The notes beneath the pieces are model-generated. The model had not been told where the DNA came from. It ran no database searches and saw only the letters and a program-made list of their open reading frames with translations. Made by a program: the position numbers and the translations under genes. Below, one piece after another: positions 32,898 through 42,257 of a DNA stretch of 44,320 nt. The stretch is from Desulfobacterales bacterium. Lineage in GTDB: Bacteria; Desulfobacterota; Desulfobacteria; Desulfobacterales; JAAELO01. The stretch covers positions 1 to 44,320 of the forward strand of contig JAAELO010000521.1 in NCBI GenBank assembly GCA_024226555.1. Reading direction: 5' to 3'. Each line of letters opens with the position of its first letter. Position 1 is the first letter of the stretch.

Positions 32898-34498
32898 GTA
32901 AGAAGGATCTGCCCTGGCAGATCGAGTGGGATAATGATAAATGCTCTTTTTGCGGACAATGCACATCTGTATGCCCAATGAAAGCTATTAAAATGAGTGT
33001 TTCAAGAAAAAGGATGATGAATCTGTCCTTAGGTAGTGGAGTAAAGCCATCAAACTCCTATGAAACATTCCAGACTATTATGCAGAATACAACTTCCGAA
33101 AATGCATGTATAGGTTGTGCCATGTGCACACAGGTCTGTGAAAATCATGCAATTATGCCTGTGAAGAGTGATGAACCTTCAAAACTGGCATATCATGTTA
33201 ATCAGGGTGGCAATGCAAGTACCAGGGGTGGTCGAAGAAAATCCAATACACCAGGTGTTCTTGACCAGATTAAATTTTTAAGAATATCCATGCTAACAGA
33301 CCCTGCTCTTGATGCTGGCAGGCACGAGTTCGAAATGAATACACTTCTTGGAAGGGTTCTGCCTCCTGAAGAAAATATAAAACTTTTAAAAGAGAATGGC
33401 TGGATACCTCCGGTTAGAGAAATATATCCCCTTGTAATCGGAGGAATGTCTTTTGGAGCACTATCTCCAACAATGTGGGAAGGGCTTCAAATGGGTGTTT
33501 CCTATCTTAATGAAGAGATGGGGATGCCGGTTCGAATGTGTACCGGTGAAGGAGGATGCCCTCCAAGGCTTCTTCGAAGCAAATTTTTAAAGTATGTGAT
33601 TCTTCAAATAGCTAGTGGTTACTTTGGATGGGATGAAATTATCCGCTCGATTCCAGAAATGGTTGTTGATCCGTGTGCTATTGAAATTAAGTACGGTCAG
33701 GGAGCAAAACCTGGTGATGGTGGACTTTTGATGTGGCATAAGGTTAATAAGCTTATCGCAGCAATCAGGGGAGTTCCCGAAGGTATAAGTCTTCCAAGTC
33801 CTCCAACGCACCAGACAAAGTACTCAATTGAGGAAGCTGTTGCCAAGATGATTCAATCCATGTCTATGGCATGGGGATTCAGAGTTCCGGTATATCCAAA
33901 AATATCAGCATCCTCTACAGCCCTTGCTGTCCTTAATAATATAGCAAGAAATCCATATGCTGCCGGGCTTGCAATTGATGGTGAAGATGGCGGAACCGGA
34001 GCTGCATACTCAGTTTCCATGAACCATATGGGGCATCCAATAGCAAGCTCAATACGGGATAGTTATCTGACGCTTACCAAATTAGGTAAACAAAACGAAA
34101 TTCCACTATTTGGTGGTGGTGGTATTGGTAAAAACGGAAACCTTGCTGCTAACGCAGCCGCTCTTATCATGCTTGGAGCAAGCGGCATACAGATTGGTAA
34201 ATATGTTATGCAGGCTGCAGCAGGTTGTATAGGATCTGAGAAAGATCGTTGTAATATCTGTAATGTAGGTAAGTGCCCTAAAGGAATTACTTCACAGGAT
34301 CCAAGACTTTACAGAAGACTCAGCCCTGAAAAGGTGGCTGAAAGGGTTGTGGATTTCTACCTTTCATTTGATATGGAGATTAGAAAAATCATTGCTCCCC
34401 TTGGACGATCTACATCACTTCCAATTGGAATGTCTGATGCTGTTGGGATCAATGATTACCATGCTGCAAAGCGTTTAAATATAAAATATGTGGTATAA
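32861..34498 (+). CDS. Glutamate synthase FMN-binding subunit with N-terminal ferredoxin clusters, 545 aa
   Basis: Two 4Fe-4S motifs open the protein (CSFCGQCTSVCP, Cys28-38, and CIGCAMCTQVCE, Cys83-93), then a glutamate synthase central domain that aminates 2-oxoglutarate: IYPLVIGGMSFGALSPTMWE, KYGQGAKPGDGGLL, DGEDGGTGAAYS and FGGGGIGKNGNLAANAAALI. A 3Fe-4S ligand set follows in CNICNVGKCPKGITSQDP. The Gly-rich FMN motifs are intact and length fits the archaeal-type subunit. AGGAGG lies 7 bases before the ATG, inside the previous gene. Confidence 0.92.
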   Translation: MSSNTKITPSSLSKKDLPWQIEWDNDKCSFCGQCTSVCPMKAIKMSVSRKRMMNLSLGSGVKPSNSYETFQTIMQNTTSENACIGCAMCTQVCENHAIMPVKSDEPSKLAYHVNQGGNASTRGGRRKSNTPGVLDQIKFLRISMLTDPALDAGRHEFEMNTLLGRVLPPEENIKLLKENGWIPPVREIYPLVIGGMSFGALSPTMWEGLQMGVSYLNEEMGMPVRMCTGEGGCPPRLLRSKFLKYVILQIASGYFGWDEIIRSIPEMVVDPCAIEIKYGQGAKPGDGGLLMWHKVNKLIAAIRGVPEGISLPSPPTHQTKYSIEEAVAKMIQSMSMAWGFRVPVYPKISASSTALAVLNNIARNPYAAGLAIDGEDGGTGAAYSVSMNHMGHPIASSIRDSYLTLTKLGKQNEIPLFGGGGIGKNGNLAANAAALIMLGASGIQIGKYVMQAAAGCIGSEKDRCNICNVGKCPKGITSQDPRLYRRLSPEKVAERVVDFYLSFDMEIRKIIAPLGRSTSLPIGMSDAVGINDYHAAKRLNIKYVV

Positions 34499-34513
34499 AT
34501 TTTAATCACTTTA

Positions 34514-34532
34514 GGGAAACTCTAATAAATTG
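34514..34532. mobile_element. Half end of the MITE family, copy 12
   Basis: GGGAAACTCTAATAAATTG matches one terminal repeat of the family. No partner end or core is found. It lies in the 79-bp gap between two glutamate synthase genes and could also be chance. Confidence 0.35.
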
Positions 34533-34577
34533 AATCAAGAGATTCACTGTATAGATATAAAATTTTGGAGAAAATCC

Positions 34578-36905
34578 ATGAGTTCAAATCAGTTTTATGA
34601 AATTTCAGGAAAAGAGGAAGGCATACGATTAGAATCCATCAAGCTTGAAGATAAAATTCAAAGTGCTGTGGAAAATGGTCATAGAAGCCTTGAAATAAAT
34701 GCTTTCGGTCAACATGGTATAGGTGGAAGACTTTGGAAAGCAGCCGATGAAAAAATAAATATTAAAATAACAGGACACCCGGGACAGAGAATAGGTTCAA
34801 TGGGTTTTCCAAATACAACCATTGAAGTGATGGGGCCAGCTTCAGATGATGTTGGCTGGCTAAATACCGGTGCAGAAATAACTATCCATGGAAATGCTAC
34901 TAATGGTGTAGCAAATGCCATGGCACAGGGTAAGGTTTATGTCGGTGGTAACCTTGGTTCCCGCTGTATGACTATGACTAAAAGAAACCCTAGCTTCGAT
35001 CCACCGGAATTATGGGTATTAGGATCTGTAGGTGACTTTTTTGGAGAGTTTATGGCAGGAGGAATTGCTGTAATATGTGGTGTTTCACCTCAAACTCCGG
35101 ATAATGTTCTTGGTTATAAACCCCTTGTTGGAATGGTTGGTGGTAAAGTATTCGTTAGAGGACCATTTAACGGTTATAGTAAATCTGACGCAAAGCTTAT
35201 TCCTCTTGAGGATGAAGACTGGAACTGGCTTACAGAAAATATACAGGTATATCTTGAGAAGATAAACAGACCGGAACTGCTTGAAAAACTTACTGACAGA
35301 AGCAAATGGCAGTTGATAAGATCTCTGTCACCACAGGAAAAGATTACAGTATCCAGAAGAACTATCTCAGATTTCAGAATTAATGTGTGGGATAAAGAGC
35401 TTGGCAATGGAGGCTTGATCGGCGACCTTACAACTGCGGACAGATCTCAGGTACCACTCATTACAACAGGAAACCTTCGAAGAAGTGTTCCTGTGTGGGA
35501 AAATAAAAAATATATGGCTCCATGTGAGGCAAGTTGCCCTACAGGAATCCCTGTGCAACAGAGATGGAGTTTGATTCGTGACGGACTTTTTGAAGAGGCC
35601 GTTGATATGTCGCTTGAATACACACCTTTTCCATCAACAGTATGTGGTTATCTATGTCCGAATTTATGCATGGGAGGATGTACAAGAAATAAATCCTTAA
35701 TGAAGCCAGTTGATGTGAAAATGCTTGGAAAATCAAGTGTTACTGCTAAAACTCCGGATTTTCCCAAGCCAGATGACAGGAAAATTGCAATCATAGGTGG
35801 TGGACCAGCGGGTATCTCAGTAGCCTGGCAACTAAAACTTGCAGGTCATGATGCTACAATTTATGACGCTTCCGAACAACTTGGTGGAAAAATATCCAAG
35901 ATGATTCCTAAAAGCAGAATTCCGGAAGATGTTCTCCTTGCAGAGATAAACAGGGTAAATGATGTGATTCCTCATAAACACGTTGAAGATGATCTTACAA
36001 TTGAGGATATTAACAGGCTTAAAAAAGAAAATGATTTTGTTGTATTTGCAACCGGTGCTCAAAAGCCAAGAATGATTCCTGTTCCTGGAAAAGAGAGACT
36101 GATTTCAACAAATGAGTTCCTTGTTAGAGCAAAGGCAGATGATATTACTCCTGGAAAGCATGTAGTTATAATTGGTGCCGGTAACGTAGGTTGTGATGTT
36201 GCAACAGAAGCTCACAGGCTTGGTTCTGAAAAAATCACTTTAATAGATGTACAGGAACCAGCAGCTTTCGGTATTGAGAGAGATGAAGCTGAAGAGGTTG
36301 GCGCAAAATTCATGTGGCCATGTTTTACAAAAGAGATCACTGAAGAGGGTGTATTGCTAACATCAGGAAAAACACTAAAAGCAGATACCGTTGTTATCTC
36401 CATTGGTGATGTTCCTGACATCTCATTTGTACCGGAATCAGTTGAGATCGAAAGAGGTTTTATCAAAGTTGATAGAAACTTTAAAACAAGCGATAAAAAG
36501 ATCTTTGCAATAGGTGATATTGTTAAACCAGGACTTCTTACTGATTCTATCGGTGCAGGGCGTGTTGCAGCAAACAGAATCACAGAAATTCTGGCGGGAA
36601 AAGAGTCTGAAATTTCTGAAGTGAAAAAAATCGATATTAACAGGGTCAGTCTTGAATATTACAACCCAAGACTTGATGCATTTGATGATATAAACCACTG
36701 TGGAGATGATTGCGCCTCCTGCGGAAGTTGCAGGGATTGCGGAATCTGTGTTCAGGCTTGTCCTCAAACTGCAATTGCAAGAGTTGATAAAGGAAAAGAC
36801 TTTGAATATACAGTGGACGATAATAAATGTATAGCTTGTGGATTTTGTGCAGGGGCTTGTCCTTGCGGGATTTGGGATTTGGTTCCTAACAAACCATTAG
36901 GTTAA
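34578..36905 (+). CDS. Glutamate synthase GXGXG-domain subunit fused to NAD(P)H/FAD small subunit and ferredoxin, 775 aa
   Basis: Residues about 20-260 are the beta-helical GXGXG domain of glutamate synthase (GHPGQRIGSMGFPNTTIEVM, later GKVYVGGNLGSRCM). Residues about 310-370 are the N-terminal cysteine helical domain of the GltD-type reductase (Cys316, 320, 356, 360, 364, 368), followed by the FAD motif IAIIGGGPAGISVAW (403-417) and the NADPH motif VVIIGAGNVGCDVA. The C-terminus has two ferredoxin motifs (CGSCRDCGICVQACP and CIACGFCAGACP). One polypeptide thus joins subunits that are often separate, and passes electrons from NAD(P)H to the FMN subunit. ATG 34578 was chosen for its GGAG site. 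Confidence 0.9.
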   Translation: MSSNQFYEISGKEEGIRLESIKLEDKIQSAVENGHRSLEINAFGQHGIGGRLWKAADEKINIKITGHPGQRIGSMGFPNTTIEVMGPASDDVGWLNTGAEITIHGNATNGVANAMAQGKVYVGGNLGSRCMTMTKRNPSFDPPELWVLGSVGDFFGEFMAGGIAVICGVSPQTPDNVLGYKPLVGMVGGKVFVRGPFNGYSKSDAKLIPLEDEDWNWLTENIQVYLEKINRPELLEKLTDRSKWQLIRSLSPQEKITVSRRTISDFRINVWDKELGNGGLIGDLTTADRSQVPLITTGNLRRSVPVWENKKYMAPCEASCPTGIPVQQRWSLIRDGLFEEAVDMSLEYTPFPSTVCGYLCPNLCMGGCTRNKSLMKPVDVKMLGKSSVTAKTPDFPKPDDRKIAIIGGGPAGISVAWQLKLAGHDATIYDASEQLGGKISKMIPKSRIPEDVLLAEINRVNDVIPHKHVEDDLTIEDINRLKKENDFVVFATGAQKPRMIPVPGKERLISTNEFLVRAKADDITPGKHVVIIGAGNVGCDVATEAHRLGSEKITLIDVQEPAAFGIERDEAEEVGAKFMWPCFTKEITEEGVLLTSGKTLKADTVVISIGDVPDISFVPESVEIERGFIKVDRNFKTSDKKIFAIGDIVKPGLLTDSIGAGRVAANRITEILAGKESEISEVKKIDINRVSLEYYNPRLDAFDDINHCGDDCASCGSCRDCGICVQACPQTAIARVDKGKDFEYTVDDNKCIACGFCAGACPCGIWDLVPNKPLG

Positions 36906-37040
36906 AATATTTTAGGAGAGTATTTATAAATTCTATTTATTAACCATAGAATTAATCTTTGGAAGATATGATACAGGCATGATGATAATAAAATTGTAAT
37001 TTTTGTTTGATTCAATAATTTATTTTTTGCTCCTCCTCGA

Positions 37041-37077
37041 GAGACTGGGTTCATGATTTTTTAACCCGGTCTCTTTT
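37041..37077 (+). terminator. Rho-independent terminator of the glutamate synthase operon
   Basis: GAGACTGGGTT (37041-37051) and AACCCGGTCTC (37063-37073) form an 11-bp stem with one G-T pair, followed by TTTTAATTTT. It lies 136 bases after the stop. The rest of the 301-bp gap shows nothing else. Confidence 0.85.
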
Positions 37078-37206
37078 AATTTTAAGAATTGCCAAATTAA
37101 TTTTTGTATTATAATGTTTCCCTGCGTCTTCATTAAAGTTTTGAAATAGTTTATGTTCAAACATATATACACCTTTATCAAATAAAGGAATTAATCAGTT
37201 TAAGTT

Positions 37207-37527
37207 ATGGAAAAAGAAACGTTTTACATCATTACATATAAAAGTGCCACAGATGGTGAAGTTTTGACCCTTAAAGCTACAACAGTTTTTGATTCACCAC
37301 TTGGATTGAGCTTTATAGCAATTTCCGATTTTATTTTTAATACAGACTCCCTGATTGTTAATTCAGCTGAGGAAGATCAGAGGAAAAAGTTTGAATCAGT
37401 TAATACCATACACCTTTCGATTTACACTATTATCTCCATTGAAGAGGTAGGCAAAGATCACCAGGGTTTGAATTTCAAGAATGACAAATCTAATCTTGTT
37501 GTCCTTTCCAATGATAAGGGTGAATAA
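37207..37527 (+). CDS. DUF1820-family protein, 106 aa
   Basis: A small beta-rich cytosolic protein. YIITYKSATDGEVLTLKATT, then LSFIAISDFIFN and SAEEDQRKKFESVNTIHLSI, then ISIEEVGKDHQG follow the DUF1820 order (an opening Y-x-V-x-F, V-x-x-S, E-E-x-x-x-x-F-x-x-V, I-x-x-I-x-I-x-E-V). DUF1820 is found mainly in proteobacteria; its function is unknown. AAAGGAA lies about 20 bases upstream of the ATG, further than normal. It appears to be a single-gene unit between the terminator at 37077 and MITE copy 13. Confidence 0.75.
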   Translation: MEKETFYIITYKSATDGEVLTLKATTVFDSPLGLSFIAISDFIFNTDSLIVNSAEEDQRKKFESVNTIHLSIYTIISIEEVGKDHQGLNFKNDKSNLVVLSNDKGE

Positions 37528-37583
37528 AACCAAGGGGACTAAATTTGAGACAACTCTCCACATCATTAACATTTTTTTATAAA

Positions 37584-37714
37584 GGGAATCTCTAATAACT
37601 ACTCTTTTGGCGAAATAATGCGTTATTTCCAAAAATAAAACTGTAATAAAACCGGCTCGTTATTTTTTGTCATGCCTTATATTTCATCCAAAATTCTAAT
37701 TATTAGAGGTTCCC
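37584..37714 (-). mobile_element. MITE-like element copy 13 (131 bp, complete)
   Basis: GGGAATCTCTAATAACTACT and AATTATTAGAGGTTCCC are the ends. TAAA stands directly before and directly after the element, the clearest 4-bp direct-repeat (target duplication) candidate in the family. Core CTTTTGGCGAAATAATGCG is shared with copies 5 and 6. Confidence 0.88.
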
Positions 37715-37733
37715 TAAATATGTTTTAATTCTT

Positions 37734-38126
37734 GTGTGGATAGTTGGCTCCGGATTTTTAACCTACAGATCTGTTCTCCCAAGGATCGAAGCGGGACTCT
37801 CTTTTCAGCAATATATAATTGTCTGGGGAGTTATTACTGTTTTTATCTTCTTCACAATGAGTAATATCAAAAAAGTATCCCTTAAAGGAAGTAAATTACA
37901 CGTCTCAAATTTTCTTAGATCTGAAGAAATTGAAGCTTCGAATATAATTGCTATAAATGGATCTCAATTCCTAAACCCGAAACTAATCTGGTTTACTTTG
38001 AAAGAGAAATCTGGTTTTGGTAATAAAATCATATTTATCCCACAATTTAGAAATACTCCCGGCCTAAGCAAACACCCCATGATTCAGGAGTTAATCGATG
38101 AATTTAAAATTGAGAACAACAAATAG
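37734..38126 (+). CDS. Small membrane protein, 130 aa, 5' end apparently replaced by a MITE
   Basis: Two membrane segments (near residues 1-12, continuing upstream in frame as YVLILVWIVGSGFL, and YIIVWGVITVFIFFTMS) precede a soluble beta-rich tail (KGSKLHVSNFLRSEEIEASN) that looks like a bacterial PH-like domain. The only starts are GTG at 37734 or earlier non-ATG codons; the frame is open back to a stop inside MITE copy 13 (37704) and no ribosome binding site exists. The hydrophobic N-terminus begins within 20 bases of the element, so the original start was probably removed. It may be a pseudogene. A good terminator follows. Confidence 0.5.
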   Translation: MWIVGSGFLTYRSVLPRIEAGLSFQQYIIVWGVITVFIFFTMSNIKKVSLKGSKLHVSNFLRSEEIEASNIIAINGSQFLNPKLIWFTLKEKSGFGNKIIFIPQFRNTPGLSKHPMIQELIDEFKIENNK

Positions 38127-38183
38127 CTACTGGAAACTATCTCAAAAATGATTTAAAAAGTGAAAAACCTCCCTGCAGGGGGC

Positions 38184-38210
38184 CAAACTTTTGAAAAGTT
38201 TGATAAACAG
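38184..38210. repeat. 27-bp exact repeat, second copy
   Basis: Identical to 16304-16330 and centred on the palindrome CAAACTTTTGAAAAGTTTG. It lies between the small membrane protein gene and its terminator. Confidence 0.7.
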
Positions 38211-38229
38211 GTTTTAAGAAAAAATAAAA

Positions 38230-38267
38230 GGCAGCTAAGAAGTAATATTTTCTTATCTGCCTTTTTT
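38230..38267 (+). terminator. Rho-independent terminator
   Basis: GGCAGCTAAGAA (38230-38241) and TTCTTATCTGCC (38250-38261) form a 12-bp stem with one mismatch, directly followed by six T residues. Confidence 0.85.
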
Positions 38268-38412
38268 ATTTAATATGAAAAGTAAAATAATGTGGATTTT
38301 GGATGAATTACAAAGCGCCACGAGAAAGAAACATCAAAAGAATATAAGTAATATCCTGAGAAGTTTCTTTCGAAGTGCAATGCAGTAATTCGCCTAAATA
38401 CACTTTATTTTT

Positions 38413-40623
38413 TTAGCTGCATTTGGAGAAACCGCAATAATGACACTTCTTGCAACCCTCTTCAAAAGCAAGTACATTGGAACATTCCGGGCAATTATTG
38501 GTTTTAAAACCATTCACATTTTCAGTTTTTAAGTTCTTCTTATCTTTAACATACCTGTTTTCAAGAACTCTACCTATTGCATCCGGAATTGAGAGAACTC
38601 TTCCACCTTCATGGAATACTGCATATTCACCAACGATTCCCTTAACCTGTTCTATAATGCTTTCAACAGGTACACCTGAACGAAGGGCCAGGGACATCAA
38701 TCTACCAATTGCTTCAGTTTTGGCTGTGGCTGATTTTCCTGATTTTCCAATTGTTGCAAATACTTCAAAAGGTCTTCCCTCAAATTCTGTAACGGTAACG
38801 TAGAGATAACCCATACCTGTCTTCATTTTAGTAGTAAAACCTTCAAGGGTTTCTGGTCTGTCAACAGGTTGAAGGGAAAGATCCTGCTCAGCCTTTTTCT
38901 TCTGCTCATTAAAGGAGAGAACCTGATTTTCCTTACTACCATCTCTGTATATTGTAACACCTTTGCAACCTAATTCATTGGCCATGTTGTAGATCTTTAA
39001 AACGTCTTTCTCGGTGGCTTCTTTTGGAAGGTTTACAGTTTTTGAAACTGCATTATCCGTATACTTCTGGAAAGCTGCCTGCATCTTCACATGCCATTCC
39101 GGTGATACATCATGGGCTGTAACGAAAACCTCTTTAACATCCGGAGGAATCTCATTAAGAGAAGCCAGACTTCCTTTTTTTGCAATTTTGTCCATGAGGT
39201 CTGTACTGTAAAAACCTCTATCCCTTGCTATTTTTTCAAAAAGCGGATTAACAGAGATTAGTTTGTCATTATCCATAACATTTCTCACAAAGGATAATGC
39301 AAAAATTGGTTCAATCCCGCTGGAACAATCAGCTATAATACTTAAGGTTCCTGTTGGAGCAATTGTTGTAGTTGTTGCATTTCTGAATTCACATTCTTTT
39401 TTTCCAACAAACACACTTTTATCAAAATTTTTAAATACACCCCTTGATTCAGCAAGATCTCTTGAAGCCTTATGGGAAGTATGCTGTATAAAAGACATAA
39501 CATCTTCAGCTATTTTTATTGCACCATCTGAGTTGTAAGGTATTTTCAACTGGAAAAGAAGATCTGCAAAACCCATAACACCAAGACCAACTTTTCTGTT
39601 ACCTTTAACCATCTCATCTATCTCATCAAGAGGATATTTTGACATATCTATTGTGTTATCAAGAAACCTTACTGAAAGATCTACTGCTTCACCAAGAGAG
39701 TCATAATCTATTACTTTTTTATCATCTTTTTCAGTTACAAATCTGTTAAGATTTATTGAGCCAAGGTTACATGCTTCCATTGGAAGAAGTGGTTGCTCAC
39801 CGCAGGGATTTGTACTTTCAATATCGCCTAATGATGGTAGTGCATTATCTCTGTTTATTCTATCAAGGAAAACTATTCCAGGGTCTCCGTTTGACCAGGC
39901 CTGGGCTACAAGTTCCATATATACATCTACTGCACTAAGAGTCCCGGATTTACTACCATCCTTGGGGTCAATGAGGTCATAATCCTTATCCTCTTTAACA
40001 GCCTGAATGAATTTATCTGTTAAACCAACAGAAATGTTAAAATTATTAAGATCGTTTTCTTCTCTTTTGCAGTGAATAAATTCCTGTATATCCGGATGAT
40101 CACAACGAAGAATTGCCATATTGGCTCCTCTTCTTGTTCCACCCTGTTTAACCTGCTCAGTTGCAGTATTGAAAATCTTCATAAAAGATACAGGCCCGGA
40201 TGCAATTCCTCCGGTTGTACCTACTCTGCTGTTTTTTGGTCTTAATCTTGAAAAGGAAAACCCGGTACCACCACCTGATTTATGAATTAAAGCTGCGTTT
40301 TTAACAGACTCAAAAATTCCATCCATACTATCTTCAACAGGCAGAACAAAACATGCTGCAAGTTGTCCTAACTCTCTTCCCGCGTTCATAATTGTTGGTG
40401 AGTTAGGAAGAAATTTAAGCTCAGTCATAAGGTCATAAAATTTCTCCTCATAAAGAGCTCTATCATCTTCTTTTTCAGCTGCAGCAATGTGTTTAGCAAC
40501 ACGTCTGAAAAGTCCGGAAGCGGATTCGATAATTTTACCGTCCTGATCTTTCAATTGATAACGTCTTTCTAAAACAGTGCGCGCATTGTCCGAAAGTGAA
40601 AATAGATAACTTTTCTCAAGCAT
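38413..40623 (-). CDS. nrdJ: Vitamin B12-dependent ribonucleoside-diphosphate reductase, 736 aa
   Basis: A class II ribonucleotide reductase that makes deoxyribonucleotides with adenosylcobalamin. The radical-site motif NPCGE is at residues 272-276 (Cys274), the redox cysteines at Cys91 (LAACFVLP) and Cys285 ([10 protein letters not shown]). [15 protein letters not shown] and [15 protein letters not shown] are class II signatures; [20 protein letters not shown] is the phosphate loop. The C-terminal part adds an RNR tail domain and a zinc-ribbon-like NNCPECSNV...CHYCGFSKC that can re-reduce the site. ATG 40623 was chosen because GGAG lies 9 bases before it. Length is normal for this type. It is monocistronic. 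Confidence 0.93.
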   Translation of the reverse strand: MLEKSYLFSLSDNARTVLERRYQLKDQDGKIIESASGLFRRVAKHIAAAEKEDDRALYEEKFYDLMTELKFLPNSPTIMNAGRELGQLAACFVLPVEDSMDGIFESVKNAALIHKSGGGTGFSFSRLRPKNSRVGTTGGIASGPVSFMKIFNTATEQVKQGGTRRGANMAILRCDHPDIQEFIHCKREENDLNNFNISVGLTDKFIQAVKEDKDYDLIDPKDGSKSGTLSAVDVYMELVAQAWSNGDPGIVFLDRINRDNALPSLGDIESTNPCGEQPLLPMEACNLGSINLNRFVTEKDDKKVIDYDSLGEAVDLSVRFLDNTIDMSKYPLDEIDEMVKGNRKVGLGVMGFADLLFQLKIPYNSDGAIKIAEDVMSFIQHTSHKASRDLAESRGVFKNFDKSVFVGKKECEFRNATTTTIAPTGTLSIIADCSSGIEPIFALSFVRNVMDNDKLISVNPLFEKIARDRGFYSTDLMDKIAKKGSLASLNEIPPDVKEVFVTAHDVSPEWHVKMQAAFQKYTDNAVSKTVNLPKEATEKDVLKIYNMANELGCKGVTIYRDGSKENQVLSFNEQKKKAEQDLSLQPVDRPETLEGFTTKMKTGMGYLYVTVTEFEGRPFEVFATIGKSGKSATAKTEAIGRLMSLALRSGVPVESIIEQVKGIVGEYAVFHEGGRVLSIPDAIGRVLENRYVKDKKNLKTENVNGFKTNNCPECSNVLAFEEGCKKCHYCGFSKCS

Positions 40624-40698
40624 GTAAATGGTCTCCGTGAGTTGTTTAAGATTAATAAAACCAAACAAGTATAATTCTTTGTTTAATTAAGGAACTCA

Positions 40699-40754
40699 CA
40701 TATAGCAACACCATATCTTGTATGTCAACATAAAAAGAATACCACATGTGTGAT
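40699..40754 (-). promoter_or_regulatory. nrdJ promoter with NrdR-like tandem boxes
   Basis: On the minus strand TTGACA (40728-40723), an 18-base spacer and TATATG (40704-40699) form a promoter. In the spacer, ACACCATATCTTGTAT (40708-40723) matches 13 of 16 bases of the NrdR box acaCwAtATaTwGtgt. A weaker site centred 31 bp away (ATACCACATGTGTGAT, 40739-40754) gives the usual tandem spacing of NrdR. The gene nrdR is not in the window. Confidence 0.45.
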
Positions 40755-41048
40755 TCTATTGATATATTAAATAGTTACGATTTTTTTTAATTTTCAGCTG
40801 CAAATTTTATCAAAATATACAAAAGGGACTGTCAAATGAAAAAATCTGTGTTCAAATTACAGTTTTAAGATTTAATATGTTAGTTTTTTGTTAAATTTTC
40901 CTGCTTTTTGTATAAAAAATAATTTTTAAAAAATAAAAAAAATTCATAAATTACATTAAAATTTGTTTAAAAATTCCTTTGGCTTGCTCAACCAAATTGA
41001 AAATGTTAGCGTATTTAAAAAAAAGTAACTATAAGGAATGGTTAGATA
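40755..41048. other. AT-rich spacer between nrdJ and the TrkA-N gene
   Basis: Nothing beyond A/T tracts is visible. It must hold the promoter for the plus-strand gene at 41049, but no clear -35/-10 pair stands out. Confidence 0.5.
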
Positions 41049-42257
41049 ATGGAAATCAAAAAAGCTGTAATGATAAAGGCTCTTCTTTGGGGAAGTGCCA
41101 TAATGATAGTATTAATAATCGGGATTACGTATTTCCCAATGGAAATAGAAGGTTTAAGTTTCTGGGGTGCTTTATATTATACAATCAGGCTATTTATTCT
41201 GGAGCATGACCTGACCCATTTTCCAAAGTATCAGGCACTTGTATTTATCTACTTCTTTGCGCCGATGATTGCATTATCCGCTGTTGGTACATTCTTAACA
41301 TACATCTATAAACTATCTCCTGAGTTAATATCCAGATGGAAAAAAGGGCATGTTGTTATTTGTGGCGTGGGCAGAACAGGGTCTCTGCTTGTTAAAACTC
41401 TTTCCGAGCGAGGATTAAAAACAGTAGGTATTGATATTGGTCCACAAAAGAATTTTGAAAAAATTTCACTAAAGTATAAAATACCGGTTCTTAAAGGAAG
41501 CTTTCTATCCGGAGATGTCCTTGAAAGAGCAAGGGCTCATAAGGCAAGGGATATTGTTTTTGCATCCAGCGATGATCTTCTCAACCTTGAAGGTGTCATT
41601 GGAGCTTATGACTGGCTTAGTAGTGGAAAGGTAAAACCAACAAATATAGTTAGGCTCTGGGCACATGTTGCCAATGAAAAACTTGCTGAAACTGCTAAAA
41701 TGTCACTTCAGACAAATGGTCATACAAAGATTCGTTTTTTCGATACCTATCATATTGCAGCTTCAAGGATGGTTGCCAAGTTTTTTGATGTTGAAACAAG
41801 AAAAGGCGTAAAAGAGATAACTCTGCTTGGTTTTGGTAAGTTTGGCAGGGATCTCATGGAAGTTTTGATTCAAAGCGCAACCCCTGAGGAGTGCTGGAAT
41901 TTACGCATAGTCGATATAATGGACAGGGAAAAAGAAGTAAAGACTCTTGCAAGAGAGCTTAATATTTCTGATAAAGTTACATTTAAACAGGCAGATGTCA
42001 TGGACCTTGAGTTTGCCGGCGATGATTCAAAGGCCTTTTTTCTATGTACTGACGATGACATCCGAAATTTAACAACCGCGCTTATGTTAACAAACAAAAT
42101 TAAAGGGCATTGCATATATGTTAGAATGGGCATGTGGCCTCTTGCCGCAGTTAAAGACCATTTAAGCGATATGAACGGAATAGTTTTTATAAACATTAAT
42201 GACCTTGTTGAAGAGGGTATTAAAAATATCAGAGAGTTACATATCGCTTCTGTTTAA
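41049..42257 (+). CDS. Membrane-anchored tandem TrkA-N/RCK (NAD-binding) protein, 402 aa
   Basis: Two membrane segments (about residues 11-29 and 62-86) precede two Rossmann-like RCK modules, HVVICGVGRTGSLLVKTLSE (from residue 101) and ITLLGFGKFGRDLMEVLIQ (from 257). This resembles prokaryotic potassium channels of the 2TM-RCK type, but no TxGYG selectivity filter is present between the segments; the loop has LFILEHDLTHFPKY instead. It may therefore be a channel-like regulator or a transporter partner. AAGGA lies about 14 bases before the ATG. In frame with its TAA stop lies an SCP2-domain fragment. Confidence 0.8.
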   Translation: MEIKKAVMIKALLWGSAIMIVLIIGITYFPMEIEGLSFWGALYYTIRLFILEHDLTHFPKYQALVFIYFFAPMIALSAVGTFLTYIYKLSPELISRWKKGHVVICGVGRTGSLLVKTLSERGLKTVGIDIGPQKNFEKISLKYKIPVLKGSFLSGDVLERARAHKARDIVFASSDDLLNLEGVIGAYDWLSSGKVKPTNIVRLWAHVANEKLAETAKMSLQTNGHTKIRFFDTYHIAASRMVAKFFDVETRKGVKEITLLGFGKFGRDLMEVLIQSATPEECWNLRIVDIMDREKEVKTLARELNISDKVTFKQADVMDLEFAGDDSKAFFLCTDDDIRNLTTALMLTNKIKGHCIYVRMGMWPLAAVKDHLSDMNGIVFININDLVEEGIKNIRELHIASV

